Position numbers and translations under genes: made by a program. From the NCBI GenBank assembly GCA_944326735.1, contig CALVFC010000109.1, positions 1 through 5,003 of the forward strand: a stretch of DNA of 5,003 bases, given 5' to 3'. Each line of letters begins with the position of its first letter. The stretch's first letter is position 1. Positions 1-4,929 of the stretch are shown here, piece by piece. The DNA comes from an uncultured Limosilactobacillus sp. GTDB taxonomy: Bacteria; Bacillota; Bacilli; Lactobacillales; Lactobacillaceae. Under the pieces are notes generated by a model. That model was not told the origin of the DNA and did not search any database. It saw nothing but the letters and a program-made list of their open reading frames with translations.

Positions 1-1
1 C

Positions 2-292
2 CGGGTTAAGTATGATATTGAATTAGGTCACTATCTGAACCCCTGGGATGCCGCTTTTTCATCCCTGTTCTCTGCCGCTGCTGGTGGGATCTTCCCCCTA
101 TGCGCCATGACCTTTGCACCGGAAGCTTATAAGTGGTACGCCGTTATTTTAGCGGTTGTCCTAACGAGTGCGTTGACTGGATTTATTTCCTCTAAGTTAG
201 GTAACGGGCTGGTAAAGGTTGCCGTTATCCGGAACATTATCATTGCCCTAATCACTGTTACTATCCACTATTTCGTTGGTAAATTATTCTAA
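2..292 (+). CDS. VIT1/CCC1-family Fe/Mn transporter, C-terminal part only
   Basis: Partial gene: the reading frame is open from the window's left edge (first full codon at 2) to TAA at 290-292, giving the last 96 residues. The visible part has a short polar stretch, the sequence LNPWDAAFSS at about residues 12-21, and three hydrophobic segments at about 17-36, 44-62 and 75-93. The NPW-x-AA-x-x-S segment followed by a Gly/Ala-rich helix and a proline (GGIFPL) is characteristic of the later helices of the VIT1/CCC1 (nodulin-21-like) family. These are membrane proteins that move Fe2+ or Mn2+ out of the cytoplasm in exchange for protons. The N-terminal helices and the metal-binding domain lie outside the window, so substrate cannot be judged. 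An ATG at 107 lies inside the second of these helices region and is not a plausible start. The gene converges on the CDF exporter and shares its terminator. Confidence 0.8.
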   Translation, partial: RVKYDIELGHYLNPWDAAFSSLFSAAAGGIFPLCAMTFAPEAYKWYAVILAVVLTSALTGFISSKLGNGLVKVAVIRNIIIALITVTIHYFVGKLF

Positions 293-313
293 GTGGATTC
301 CCAATGCAACAAA

Positions 314-348
314 AAAATCACCCCGGCTGTGATCGCCGAGGTGATTTT
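314..348. terminator. Bidirectional intrinsic terminator between convergent VIT and CDF genes
   Basis: Arms 314-327 and 335-348 pair over 14 positions with a single C·A mismatch, around a 7-nt loop (328-334). On + the hairpin is followed by a T-rich run (345-353). On - it is followed by seven T (complement of 311-317). It lies 21 nt after the VIT stop codon and 11 nt after the CDF stop codon, so it serves both genes. Confidence 0.9.
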
Positions 349-359
349 ATTTTGCTAAA

Positions 360-1283
360 TTATTTTTTGAAACTCGCATTAGAACCCATATTCTTCTTAT
401 CAACGGGCGTATTGAACAGTTGCTCATTGCTGCCCCGGTGACATTCAGCTTGGATAGTGACGTGGCAGATACCGTATTTATCATGCAACAGGTGCTCAAC
501 TTCGCTATAGATTGGTTCAATCTGACTAAGCGGCAGGTCATCACAGTTCAAGTGCGCTGAGAAGATAATTCGGTGCTCATCAATCATCCAGGCGTGGATG
601 TGGTGGACATCGTTGACCCCTTTAAGATCCTTGAGGTCCTGGGCAATTGCTTCGTAGTCCAGGTTTGGGGCTGACTGCATTAAGATCTTCAACGTTTGCA
701 TGATGATTGGGCAAGCTTCATAACCAATGTAGACAGCAACGGCAATGGTCAACAGTGGGTCCAACCATGGCACGTTAACGAACGTCAAAATCAGTCCACC
801 AAGGATTACGGCCACTGAGGAAAGCGCGTCACTAAGAATGTGCAGGTAGGTGGCCTTCACATTGAGGTTGTCGTGAATTCCCGAATGAAGAAGCAGGGCT
901 GAAACCAGGTTAGCAACAAACCCAATTACCGCCACGGTTAACATGATGCCACCATTGATACGGGTTGGGTGGTTCAATCGTTTAATGGCCTCAATAATTA
1001 AGAAGAATGACACAACAATTAGAAAAGTGGCGTTGACCAGCGCCGCCAGGATTTCTGCCCGCCGGTAACCATACGTCCGGCGGGAGGTCTCTGGCTTGCC
1101 AGAAATTACTGATGCCACATAACCCAGGATGATTGAGAACGAATCACCGAGGTTATGGAAGGCATCAGACAGTAAAGCTAAACTTCCTGAAAGCAAGCCC
1201 CCGACGATTTCGACGACCGTAATCAGGACGTTCAATAGGGTGACGGCAAAGAAACGTTTACCGGTCATACTTTGATTTTGCAT
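360..1283 (-). CDS. CDF-family divalent metal cation exporter (CzcD/ZitB-like)
   Basis: A 307-residue cation diffusion facilitator, an inner-membrane metal/proton antiporter that exports divalent cations. The N-terminal ~190 residues hold six hydrophobic segments. The metal site is visible as H43-x3-D47 in helix 2 (SDAFHNLGD) and H148-x3-D152 in helix 5 (YLHILSD). This His-Asp/His-Asp pattern is typical of the zinc (Zn/Cd/Co) branch; Mn-type CDFs usually have Asn/Asp there. The C-terminal cytoplasmic domain carries HHIHAW (227-232) and GICHVTIQAECH (271-282), the usual metal-sensing ferredoxin-like fold. The frame extends to a GTG at 1296-1298, but I chose the ATG at 1281-1283 because a GGGGGAA ribosome site lies about 6 nt upstream; the GTG overlaps that site. 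Length is normal for the family. It is divergent from the MntR-like gene, so co-regulation is plausible. Zinc as main substrate is inference. Confidence 0.93.
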   Translation of the reverse strand: MQNQSMTGKRFFAVTLLNVLITVVEIVGGLLSGSLALLSDAFHNLGDSFSIILGYVASVISGKPETSRRTYGYRRAEILAALVNATFLIVVSFFLIIEAIKRLNHPTRINGGIMLTVAVIGFVANLVSALLLHSGIHDNLNVKATYLHILSDALSSVAVILGGLILTFVNVPWLDPLLTIAVAVYIGYEACPIIMQTLKILMQSAPNLDYEAIAQDLKDLKGVNDVHHIHAWMIDEHRIIFSAHLNCDDLPLSQIEPIYSEVEHLLHDKYGICHVTIQAECHRGSNEQLFNTPVDKKNMGSNASFKK

Positions 1284-1315
1284 ATTGAATTCCCCCACAA
1301 TTAATTCACACCATC

Positions 1316-1345
1316 ATTCTAGCATATTCAAAGCCTTATTAACAA
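1316..1345 (-). promoter_or_regulatory. Promoter of the CDF exporter gene
   Basis: On the minus strand, a TTGTTA -35 (complement of 1340-1345) and a TAGAAT -10 (complement of 1316-1321) are separated by 18 nt. The -10 is preceded by TGC, making an extended -10 (TGnTAGAAT). Transcription should begin near 1309, giving a leader of about 25 nt before the ATG at 1283. Confidence 0.65.
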
Positions 1346-1350
1346 AAAAA

Positions 1351-1364
1351 TTAGGTTAGCCAAA
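1351..1364. promoter_or_regulatory. Putative DtxR/MntR-family operator
   Basis: TTAGGTTAGCCAAA is an imperfect palindrome: TTAGG, a 4-nt spacer, then CCAAA with one mismatch. Its first 11 bases are identical to the left part of the classical DtxR/IdeR iron-box consensus; the right half is degenerate (about 14 of 19 positions match overall). It overlaps the likely -35 of the mntR-like gene and ends 5 nt upstream of the CDF -35. A DtxR-family protein bound here could repress its own gene and act on the exporter. Binding by the adjacent gene product is inference. Confidence 0.5.
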
Positions 1365-1385
1365 GATCGCTTTTTAGTGTATTAT
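1356..1385 (+). promoter_or_regulatory. Likely promoter of the mntR-thrE operon
   Basis: A TATTAT -10 (1380-1385) lies 18 nt after a weak TTAGCC -35 (1356-1361). Alternative -10 registers (TATAGA at 1383, TAGAAT at 1385) overlap it, so the exact element is uncertain. The -35 falls inside the DtxR-like box, and the start site (about 1392) falls inside the palindrome at 1388-1403. Confidence 0.45.
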
Positions 1386-1387
1386 AG

Positions 1388-1403
1388 AATCGTTTACACG
1401 ATT
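1388..1403. repeat. Perfect short palindrome at the mntR start-site region
   Basis: AATCGT and ACGATT form perfect 6-bp arms around a 4-nt centre (TTAC). It sits just downstream of the -10 region, in the position of a repressor operator. It does not resemble the DtxR-type box 24 nt upstream, so if functional it may serve a different regulator. A chance palindrome of this size is also possible. Confidence 0.35.
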
Positions 1404-1454
1404 TAAAATCAACAGCCGGTCGTAGGCTTCCATATATAAGGAGGAGTTATTACT

Positions 1455-2111
1455 TTGACACCGATGAAGGAAGATTATCTCAAGATTATCTTTGAACTTG
1501 GTGGCAGTCATAAGAAGGTTTCTAATAAGGACATTTCCTTAGGCCTAGGGATCGCTGCAGGTTCAGTAACGGAAATGGTTTCAAAACTGGCTGATGAACA
1601 GCTGGTTATTCATGAACCATATGCGGGAATTAGTTTGACTCCCAAGGGCGAAAAGTACGCGGCCGAATTGGTCCGCAAGCACCGTCTGTGGGAAACATTT
1701 TTAGTCGATAAGCTGCACTATAATTTTGCCGATGTGCACCAAGAGGCGGAGGTCTTGGAACACCAGACCAGTGATCGCTTGGCGACTGCCTTAGACAACT
1801 TTCTGCAACATCCTAAGGCTTGTCCTCATGGTGGGGTAATTCCATCAGCTTCTGGTGAGTTCCCTGAAGTTAGCCGGGTTCTTTTAGCGGATGCCAAGGA
1901 TGGCGAAAAGGTGACACTGGAACGGTTCTTGGATAATCATGAGTTGCTGACCTACCTTGAAGAATTAAAATTACGTCCGGGTGATGAAGTGACCGTTGTC
2001 CGTCACGAACCATTTGAAGGACCACTGGTAATTAAAAAGGCTGGGGATGACCAACCAATTAACGTCTCTTACAAGGCCTCGCACAACATTTTTATCCGGG
2101 CTGATAAATAA
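1455..2111 (+). CDS. mntR: DtxR/MntR-family metal-dependent transcriptional repressor
   Basis: A 218-residue metalloregulator, probably a manganese sensor that represses Mn uptake genes. Residues 1-62 form a winged helix-turn-helix (recognition region about 34-46, AAGSVTEMVSKL), 63-140 the metal-binding/dimerisation domain, and about 143-217 a FeoA/SH3-like domain. That three-domain build is as in streptococcal ScaR/SloR rather than the shorter Bacillus MntR. Candidate ligands line up with that group as I recall it: D7, H76, E99, E102 and H103 for the primary site, and E80, C123, H125 and D160 for the secondary site. I chose the TTG at 1455 because AAGGAGG (1438-1444) is 10 nt upstream and the family start MTPxKEDYLK is then complete; the in-frame ATG at 1464 would be 19 nt away and lose it. 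It probably heads an operon with the ThrE-like genes (20-nt gap). Mn rather than Fe specificity is inferred. Confidence 0.9.
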   Translation: MTPMKEDYLKIIFELGGSHKKVSNKDISLGLGIAAGSVTEMVSKLADEQLVIHEPYAGISLTPKGEKYAAELVRKHRLWETFLVDKLHYNFADVHQEAEVLEHQTSDRLATALDNFLQHPKACPHGGVIPSASGEFPEVSRVLLADAKDGEKVTLERFLDNHELLTYLEELKLRPGDEVTVVRHEPFEGPLVIKKAGDDQPINVSYKASHNIFIRADK

Positions 2112-2131
2112 CAGATCAAGGAGGCACTGCC

Positions 2132-2887
2132 ATGCTGACCGAACGACGACGAACGCTGGCTCTCCGGACTTGTGTCCTGGCGGGGCGTCTACTAATTGAA
2201 AATGGCTCCAACATGGAACGGGTAAATGATACTATCGAGCGGATGGCGAAGGCAGCGGGCCTGCGCCAGTTCCAAGATTTTACGACATTAACCGGGTTAG
2301 TGCTGGGGAGTGATAACCTTCCCAATGCGCAAGTGGCCAATATTCGGCGGCGAAAAAACGACCTGAGCAAGGTGGCGGCTGTTAATGAAGTGTCCCGTGA
2401 ATTTACGGCGGGCCTCCTTCAACTGCCAGAGGCATATGCCCAGTTACGATCGATTGACCGTCAAAAGGCGGGACGCTGGCAGAACCAGTTTGAGGCATTG
2501 GCGGCGGCCATTTTAAGTGCTGTGCTAATGGTTGTCTTTACGGGGGATGTTGTTGACTGGTGGCTGGCCTTTATTGCCGGTGGCTTGAGTTACGCAGTGT
2601 TCTCGTTTATTGTCCGTAAATTTAAAATCCAATACTTAGGCGAGTTCTGTGCCTCCATTGTGATTGGCTTAATTGCGTGTGAAAGTGTGAAGTTAGGTGT
2701 AGCGACTAACGCTGACGATATTATCATTGGCGGCGTCATGCCGCTTGTTCCGGGGATTCCCTTGACCAACGCCGCTCGCGACCTGGTATCTGGGAATTTG
2801 ATTTCTGCGCCGACCCGGGGAATTGAAGCCCTCTTGACAGCCGTTGCAATTGGCTCGGCCATTGTGCTCGTCTTACGCTTTGAATAG
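2132..2887 (+). CDS. ThrE-type threonine/serine exporter, N-terminal-half subunit (YjjP-like)
   Basis: A 251-residue membrane protein of the ThrE N-terminal family (DUF1212, as in E. coli YjjP). A soluble region of about 115 residues begins with the family signature AGRLLIENGSNMERVNDTI (17-35). About four or five membrane helices follow, ending with the conserved GGVMPLVPGIPLTNAARDL motif (200-218). In Corynebacterium ThrE this part is fused to a C-terminal membrane domain; here that domain is the next gene, so the two proteins probably form one exporter complex. YjjP/YjjB homologues have been linked to amino-acid or dicarboxylate (succinate) export, so the substrate is open. The ATG at 2132 has AAGGAGG (2118-2124) 7 nt upstream. 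The gene lies 20 nt after the MntR-like gene with no terminator between, which suggests cotranscription from the metalloregulator's promoter. Confidence 0.88.
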   Translation: MLTERRRTLALRTCVLAGRLLIENGSNMERVNDTIERMAKAAGLRQFQDFTTLTGLVLGSDNLPNAQVANIRRRKNDLSKVAAVNEVSREFTAGLLQLPEAYAQLRSIDRQKAGRWQNQFEALAAAILSAVLMVVFTGDVVDWWLAFIAGGLSYAVFSFIVRKFKIQYLGEFCASIVIGLIACESVKLGVATNADDIIIGGVMPLVPGIPLTNAARDLVSGNLISAPTRGIEALLTAVAIGSAIVLVLRFE

Positions 2888-2897
2888 GAGGGCCATT

Positions 2898-3371
2898 ATG
2901 AGTTGGACTAATTTGGTACTTCAATTTATTCTCTCCTACATTTCAACGGTGTGCTTTGGCGTTTTACTCCACATCCCGGTGAAAGCCTATAATGCCAGTG
3001 GTCTGATTGGTGGAATTACCTGGGTTATTTACTGGGTAATGTATTACCAGAACCATTGCGGTTTAGCAATCAGCAACCTGGTCGCCGCAATCCTCATTTC
3101 ACTTTTTTCAATGGTGGGGGCCCGTCATCGTAAAATGCCCATGATCGTCTTTAACGTTCCTGCCCTGGTCCCATTTGTGCCGGGTGGTCAGGCGTACAAA
3201 ATGGTTCGTAACTTTGCTATTGGTAACAACCATTTGGTCATGGTTTACATGTACCAGGTAATCGTCATTGTGGGCGCGATCACGCTTGGCTTTGGGCTCG
3301 GCGAGTTAATGATCCGGGCATTTGGCTATTTGAAAAAGTTTCTGCGGAAAAGATCCCGCGCTACCCACTAA
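2898..3371 (+). CDS. ThrE-type exporter, C-terminal-half subunit (YjjB-like, DUF3815)
   Basis: A 157-residue, almost entirely hydrophobic protein with about four or five membrane helices, matching the ThrE C-terminal family (ThrE_2/YjjB). The conserved PALVPFVPGGQAY block is at residues 88-100, preceded by the basic loop GARHRKMP (74-81). The protein ends in a basic tail (KKFLRKRSRATH). It is expected to pair with the YjjP-like product to make a full exporter. The open frame extends to a TTG/ATG-like codon at 2844, but that would overlap the upstream gene by 44 nt. The ATG at 2898 is preferred: AGGAGGG (2886-2892) overlaps the upstream stop codon (TAG 2885-2887) and lies 5 nt before it, a layout typical of translational coupling. 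Confidence 0.87.
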   Translation: MSWTNLVLQFILSYISTVCFGVLLHIPVKAYNASGLIGGITWVIYWVMYYQNHCGLAISNLVAAILISLFSMVGARHRKMPMIVFNVPALVPFVPGGQAYKMVRNFAIGNNHLVMVYMYQVIVIVGAITLGFGLGELMIRAFGYLKKFLRKRSRATH

Positions 3372-3376
3372 GGGTG

Positions 3377-3385
3377 TGCTATACT
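3377..3385 (+). promoter_or_regulatory. Extended -10 promoter for the PAP2 gene
   Basis: TGC followed by TATACT (3380-3385) forms an extended -10 (TGnTATACT, one mismatch to consensus) in the 45-nt gap between the YjjB-like and PAP2 genes. No convincing -35 is visible at the right distance, which extended -10 promoters can tolerate. A start near 3392 would give a 25-nt leader containing AAGGAG. Confidence 0.5.
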
Positions 3386-3416
3386 TCTACTTATATTGAA
3401 TTCAAGGAGAAAAACA

Positions 3417-4091
3417 ATGCTAATTGTTCGCGATTCACGGCGGTGGCAACGTTTCACGATTAGTGCCGTCGCTTTTATTGTTTTAATGTTAATGGTCAAG
3501 TTTAACGCAGCGGTGGGAACCACCATTGATGCCGTTTTCCAATCACTGTTCACTAGTCAACAGTTGGAAAATGCCGGTTGGTTCCACACTTTAATGTCGC
3601 TATTGACCTTCTTGGGCAAGCCAGTCCTCGACATTGTCTGGGTACTGATCATTGCAATTGTGATGTGGCTACGGCGTTACAAGATTCCTGCGGTGTGGGC
3701 AGTATGTACCATTCTTGGTGGGGATGTTTTGGGCACGCTGATCAAGCACTTTGTTAAGCGGGTGCGGCCAGCACAGCACTTGGCAGCTGACGATGGTTAT
3801 AGTTTCCCCAGTGGTCACGTATTAGGCTTCTTCTTAGTGGCTGGAATCTTATTCTTGATTGTGATTCCAATTATCCAAAAGGCCGCTGTCCGGACTATTT
3901 GTCAATTATTGTTGATCTTTGCAGTCTTCTTCTTAGCAGTCTCTCGGGTGTACTTATATGCGCACTGGCCGGCTGACACAATTGGTGCAATGCTGCTTGC
4001 CTATGCCTGGCTGCAGGTTGCAGAATGGCTCTATGTTGCGTGGGCACCTAAGCTGCAGCAAGTTGGTTTCCTGTCTGATTCAGCAATTTAA
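3417..4091 (+). CDS. PAP2-family membrane phosphatase
   Basis: A 224-residue integral-membrane phosphatase of the type 2 phosphatidic acid phosphatase superfamily. All three catalytic motifs are intact: K110-x6-R117-P118 (KHFVKRVRP), P131-S-G-H134, and S176-R177-x5-H183-x3-D187 (SRVYLYAHWPAD). H134 and H183 are the expected general acid and phosphoenzyme nucleophile. About six hydrophobic segments surround the motifs, so the active site should face outward. Likely substrates are lipid phosphates such as phosphatidate, phosphatidylglycerol phosphate or undecaprenyl pyrophosphate; sequence alone cannot separate them. The ATG at 3417 has AAGGAG (3404-3409) 7 nt upstream; an in-frame TTG at 3396 overlaps the promoter region and lacks a ribosome site. 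The gene follows the exporter by 45 nt but appears to have its own extended -10 promoter, and it ends at a terminator. Confidence 0.93.
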   Translation: MLIVRDSRRWQRFTISAVAFIVLMLMVKFNAAVGTTIDAVFQSLFTSQQLENAGWFHTLMSLLTFLGKPVLDIVWVLIIAIVMWLRRYKIPAVWAVCTILGGDVLGTLIKHFVKRVRPAQHLAADDGYSFPSGHVLGFFLVAGILFLIVIPIIQKAAVRTICQLLLIFAVFFLAVSRVYLYAHWPADTIGAMLLAYAWLQVAEWLYVAWAPKLQQVGFLSDSAI

Positions 4092-4105
4092 TATCATAAA
4101 ATAAT

Positions 4106-4135
4106 GTGGTCGCTTCATCGGGCGGTCACTTTTTT
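4106..4135 (+). terminator. Intrinsic terminator after the PAP2 gene
   Basis: Arms GTGGTCGC (4106-4113) and GCGGTCAC (4122-4129) pair over 8 bp, including two G·U pairs, around an 8-nt loop. Six T follow (4130-4135). It lies 14 nt after the PAP2 stop. The wobble pairs and large loop suggest moderate strength, so some read-through into the next gene is possible. Confidence 0.78.
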
Positions 4136-4156
4136 GTTATTTCCTGGGGAATATGT

Positions 4157-4624
4157 ATGAAAAATTTAAATTTAATTGCCATCAACCAGCAAAATGCTGA
4201 GCTACTTTCACCGCTATTACGGGATCCCGCCCTCTTGTTGGCGGCTGGATTAAAGTTTTCACCGGCCGTGGGACTGTTAGGGATTCAACTGCTGGCTGCG
4301 AATGAACACCTTTTTGCCATTTCCATTCACCAACAGACGGTGGGAATATTATTACTTGGCCACCAGTATGGCCAGGAAGGTGAAATTCTGCCCGACCAGT
4401 GGGAAATTGGTTATGCTGTCTTGCCAGAATTTCAAAATCGGGGGATTGCAACAGCAGCCGTTCGCCAAGTGATTGCCAAGCTTGCCGGCCGCCGTCAAAC
4501 TGTCACTATCACCGCGAAAATTAAGGAAGACAACCGCGCCTCACAAGCCGTCGTTCGTCACGCTGGCTTTTCTTTGCGGTCATGTCACAACGGTATTCAA
4601 CATTGGCAAATGGTCTGTAAATGA
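4157..4624 (+). CDS. GNAT-family N-acetyltransferase
   Basis: A 155-residue protein of the GNAT fold (RimJ/RimL-like), expected to move an acetyl group from acetyl-CoA to an amine. The acetyl-CoA pyrophosphate-binding loop is QNRGIA (93-98), preceded by the strand WEIGYAVLPEF (82-92). The C-terminal part has the familiar N-R-A-S-x-x-V-x-x-x-x-GF pattern. The acceptor (protein N-terminus, small molecule or antibiotic) cannot be told. The ATG at 4157 has GGGGA (4146-4150) 6 nt upstream. Upstream in-frame GTG at 4106 falls inside the terminator hairpin and is rejected. The gene starts only 21 nt after the preceding terminator's T-run, and I see no good promoter in that gap. It is followed directly by the lysP leader promoter and has no terminator of its own that I can see. 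Confidence 0.88.
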   Translation: MKNLNLIAINQQNAELLSPLLRDPALLLAAGLKFSPAVGLLGIQLLAANEHLFAISIHQQTVGILLLGHQYGQEGEILPDQWEIGYAVLPEFQNRGIATAAVRQVIAKLAGRRQTVTITAKIKEDNRASQAVVRHAGFSLRSCHNGIQHWQMVCK

Positions 4625-4633
4625 TAATTGTAG

Positions 4634-4661
4634 TTGCGATTCTTATTAATGAGAGTATAAT
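4634..4661 (+). promoter_or_regulatory. Promoter of the lysine riboswitch/lysP transcript
   Basis: A perfect TATAAT -10 (4656-4661) lies 16 nt after a TTGCGA -35 (4634-4639, 4 of 6 to consensus). The start site is expected at about 4667-4669, directly before the first pairing bases of the aptamer. The promoter begins 9 nt after the GNAT stop codon. Confidence 0.8.
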
Positions 4662-4669
4662 GAGAAATC

Positions 4670-4836
4670 AATGAAGAGGTCGCACACTTCATCAGTACAC
4701 GGTGTTAGGTTATTAAGAACCGGAGCAGCGTTGGAAAGGGGAGTTGTGCCGAAACAACCGTGAGCTTAATCTGGTGGTTGTTGGGCTGTGGTTGAATAAG
4801 CCACAGACTGTCGCAGTATTAGCGGAGCGCTTCCTT
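4670..4836 (+). ncRNA. Lysine riboswitch (L-box) aptamer
   Basis: The RNA matches the lysine riboswitch in conserved core and order of helices. P1 joins 4670-4676 with 4830-4836 (GAAG/CTTC plus two A-U pairs, one mismatch). The conserved blocks are AGAGGTCGC (4675-4683), GAAAGG (4734-4739), GCCGAA (4748-4753), GGGCTG (4783-4788) and GACTGTC (4806-4812). A small P2 tip hairpin is 4708-4711/4718-4721, P3 is AACAACC (4753-4759) with GGTTGTT (4776-4782), P4 is CTGTGG (4786-4791) with CCACAG (4801-4806), and P5 is a short CGC/GCG pair (4812-4824). It sits in front of a lysine-permease-like start, so high lysine should favour termination and lower lysine uptake. The family call is from recognition of the core, not a covariance search. 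Confidence 0.92.
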
Positions 4837-4869
4837 AAAACTAACGGTTGAATAACAACGAGGTTTTAG
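4835..4869 (+). promoter_or_regulatory. Antiterminator of the lysine riboswitch
   Basis: Bases 4835-4842 (TTAAAACT) can pair with 4862-4869 (GGTTTTAG) over 8 positions with G·U at both ends, and GTTG (4847-4850) can pair with CAAC (4856-4859) inside it. This uses two bases of the P1 3' strand (4835-4836) and most of the terminator's left arm, so it excludes both. The arrangement predicts terminator formation when lysine stabilises P1. Confidence 0.65.
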
Positions 4870-4900
4870 TGGGCACTCCTGCTAAAACCTTTTTTATTTT
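4861..4900 (+). terminator. Riboswitch expression-platform terminator
   Basis: Arms 4861-4873 and 4878-4890 pair over 13 bp (two G·U pairs) around the 4-nt loop CACT, followed by a run of T (4890-4895) and further T. It lies 29 nt upstream of the lysP-like start, outside the coding region, which fits lysine-controlled transcription attenuation. Confidence 0.93.
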
Positions 4901-4929
4901 TGGATTGAATAAAATGGAGGAGTTTTCTT

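Noticed and set aside
1413..1428. AGCC/GGCT hairpin in the leader of the MntR-like gene as a riboswitch
   Set aside because: It has only four base pairs and the leader is about 60 nt, too short for a known metal-sensing riboswitch; no yybP-ykoY-like core is present.
2116..2370. Reverse-strand open frame of 84 codons opposite the YjjP-like gene
   Set aside because: It lies wholly within a clear family member on the other strand, is rich in Arg/Ser as antisense shadows are, and has no ribosome site or recognisable domain.
2844..2897. Upstream extension of the YjjB-like protein by 18 residues
   Set aside because: It would overlap the preceding gene by 44 nt with no ribosome site, whereas the ATG at 2898 has AGGAGGG at good spacing and begins at the family's usual hydrophobic N-terminus.
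3344..3359. Small GCGG/CCGC hairpin near the end of the YjjB-like gene as a terminator
   Set aside because: The stem is only 4 bp with no T-run after it, and it lies within the coding sequence.
4182..4451. Reverse-strand open frame of 89 codons opposite the GNAT gene
   Set aside because: It is antisense to a gene with an intact acetyl-CoA-binding motif, its protein is low-complexity in character, and no promoter or ribosome site is evident.
4705..4712. TTAGGTTA resembling the DtxR-type half box seen at 1351
   Set aside because: It lacks a matching right half and forms part of a riboswitch hairpin (4708-4711/4718-4721), which explains the sequence.
4670..4900. Possible T-box leader in front of an amino-acid transporter gene
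   Set aside because: I found no T-box core (no TGGNACCGCG-type sequence near the terminator); the conserved blocks are those of the lysine riboswitch.
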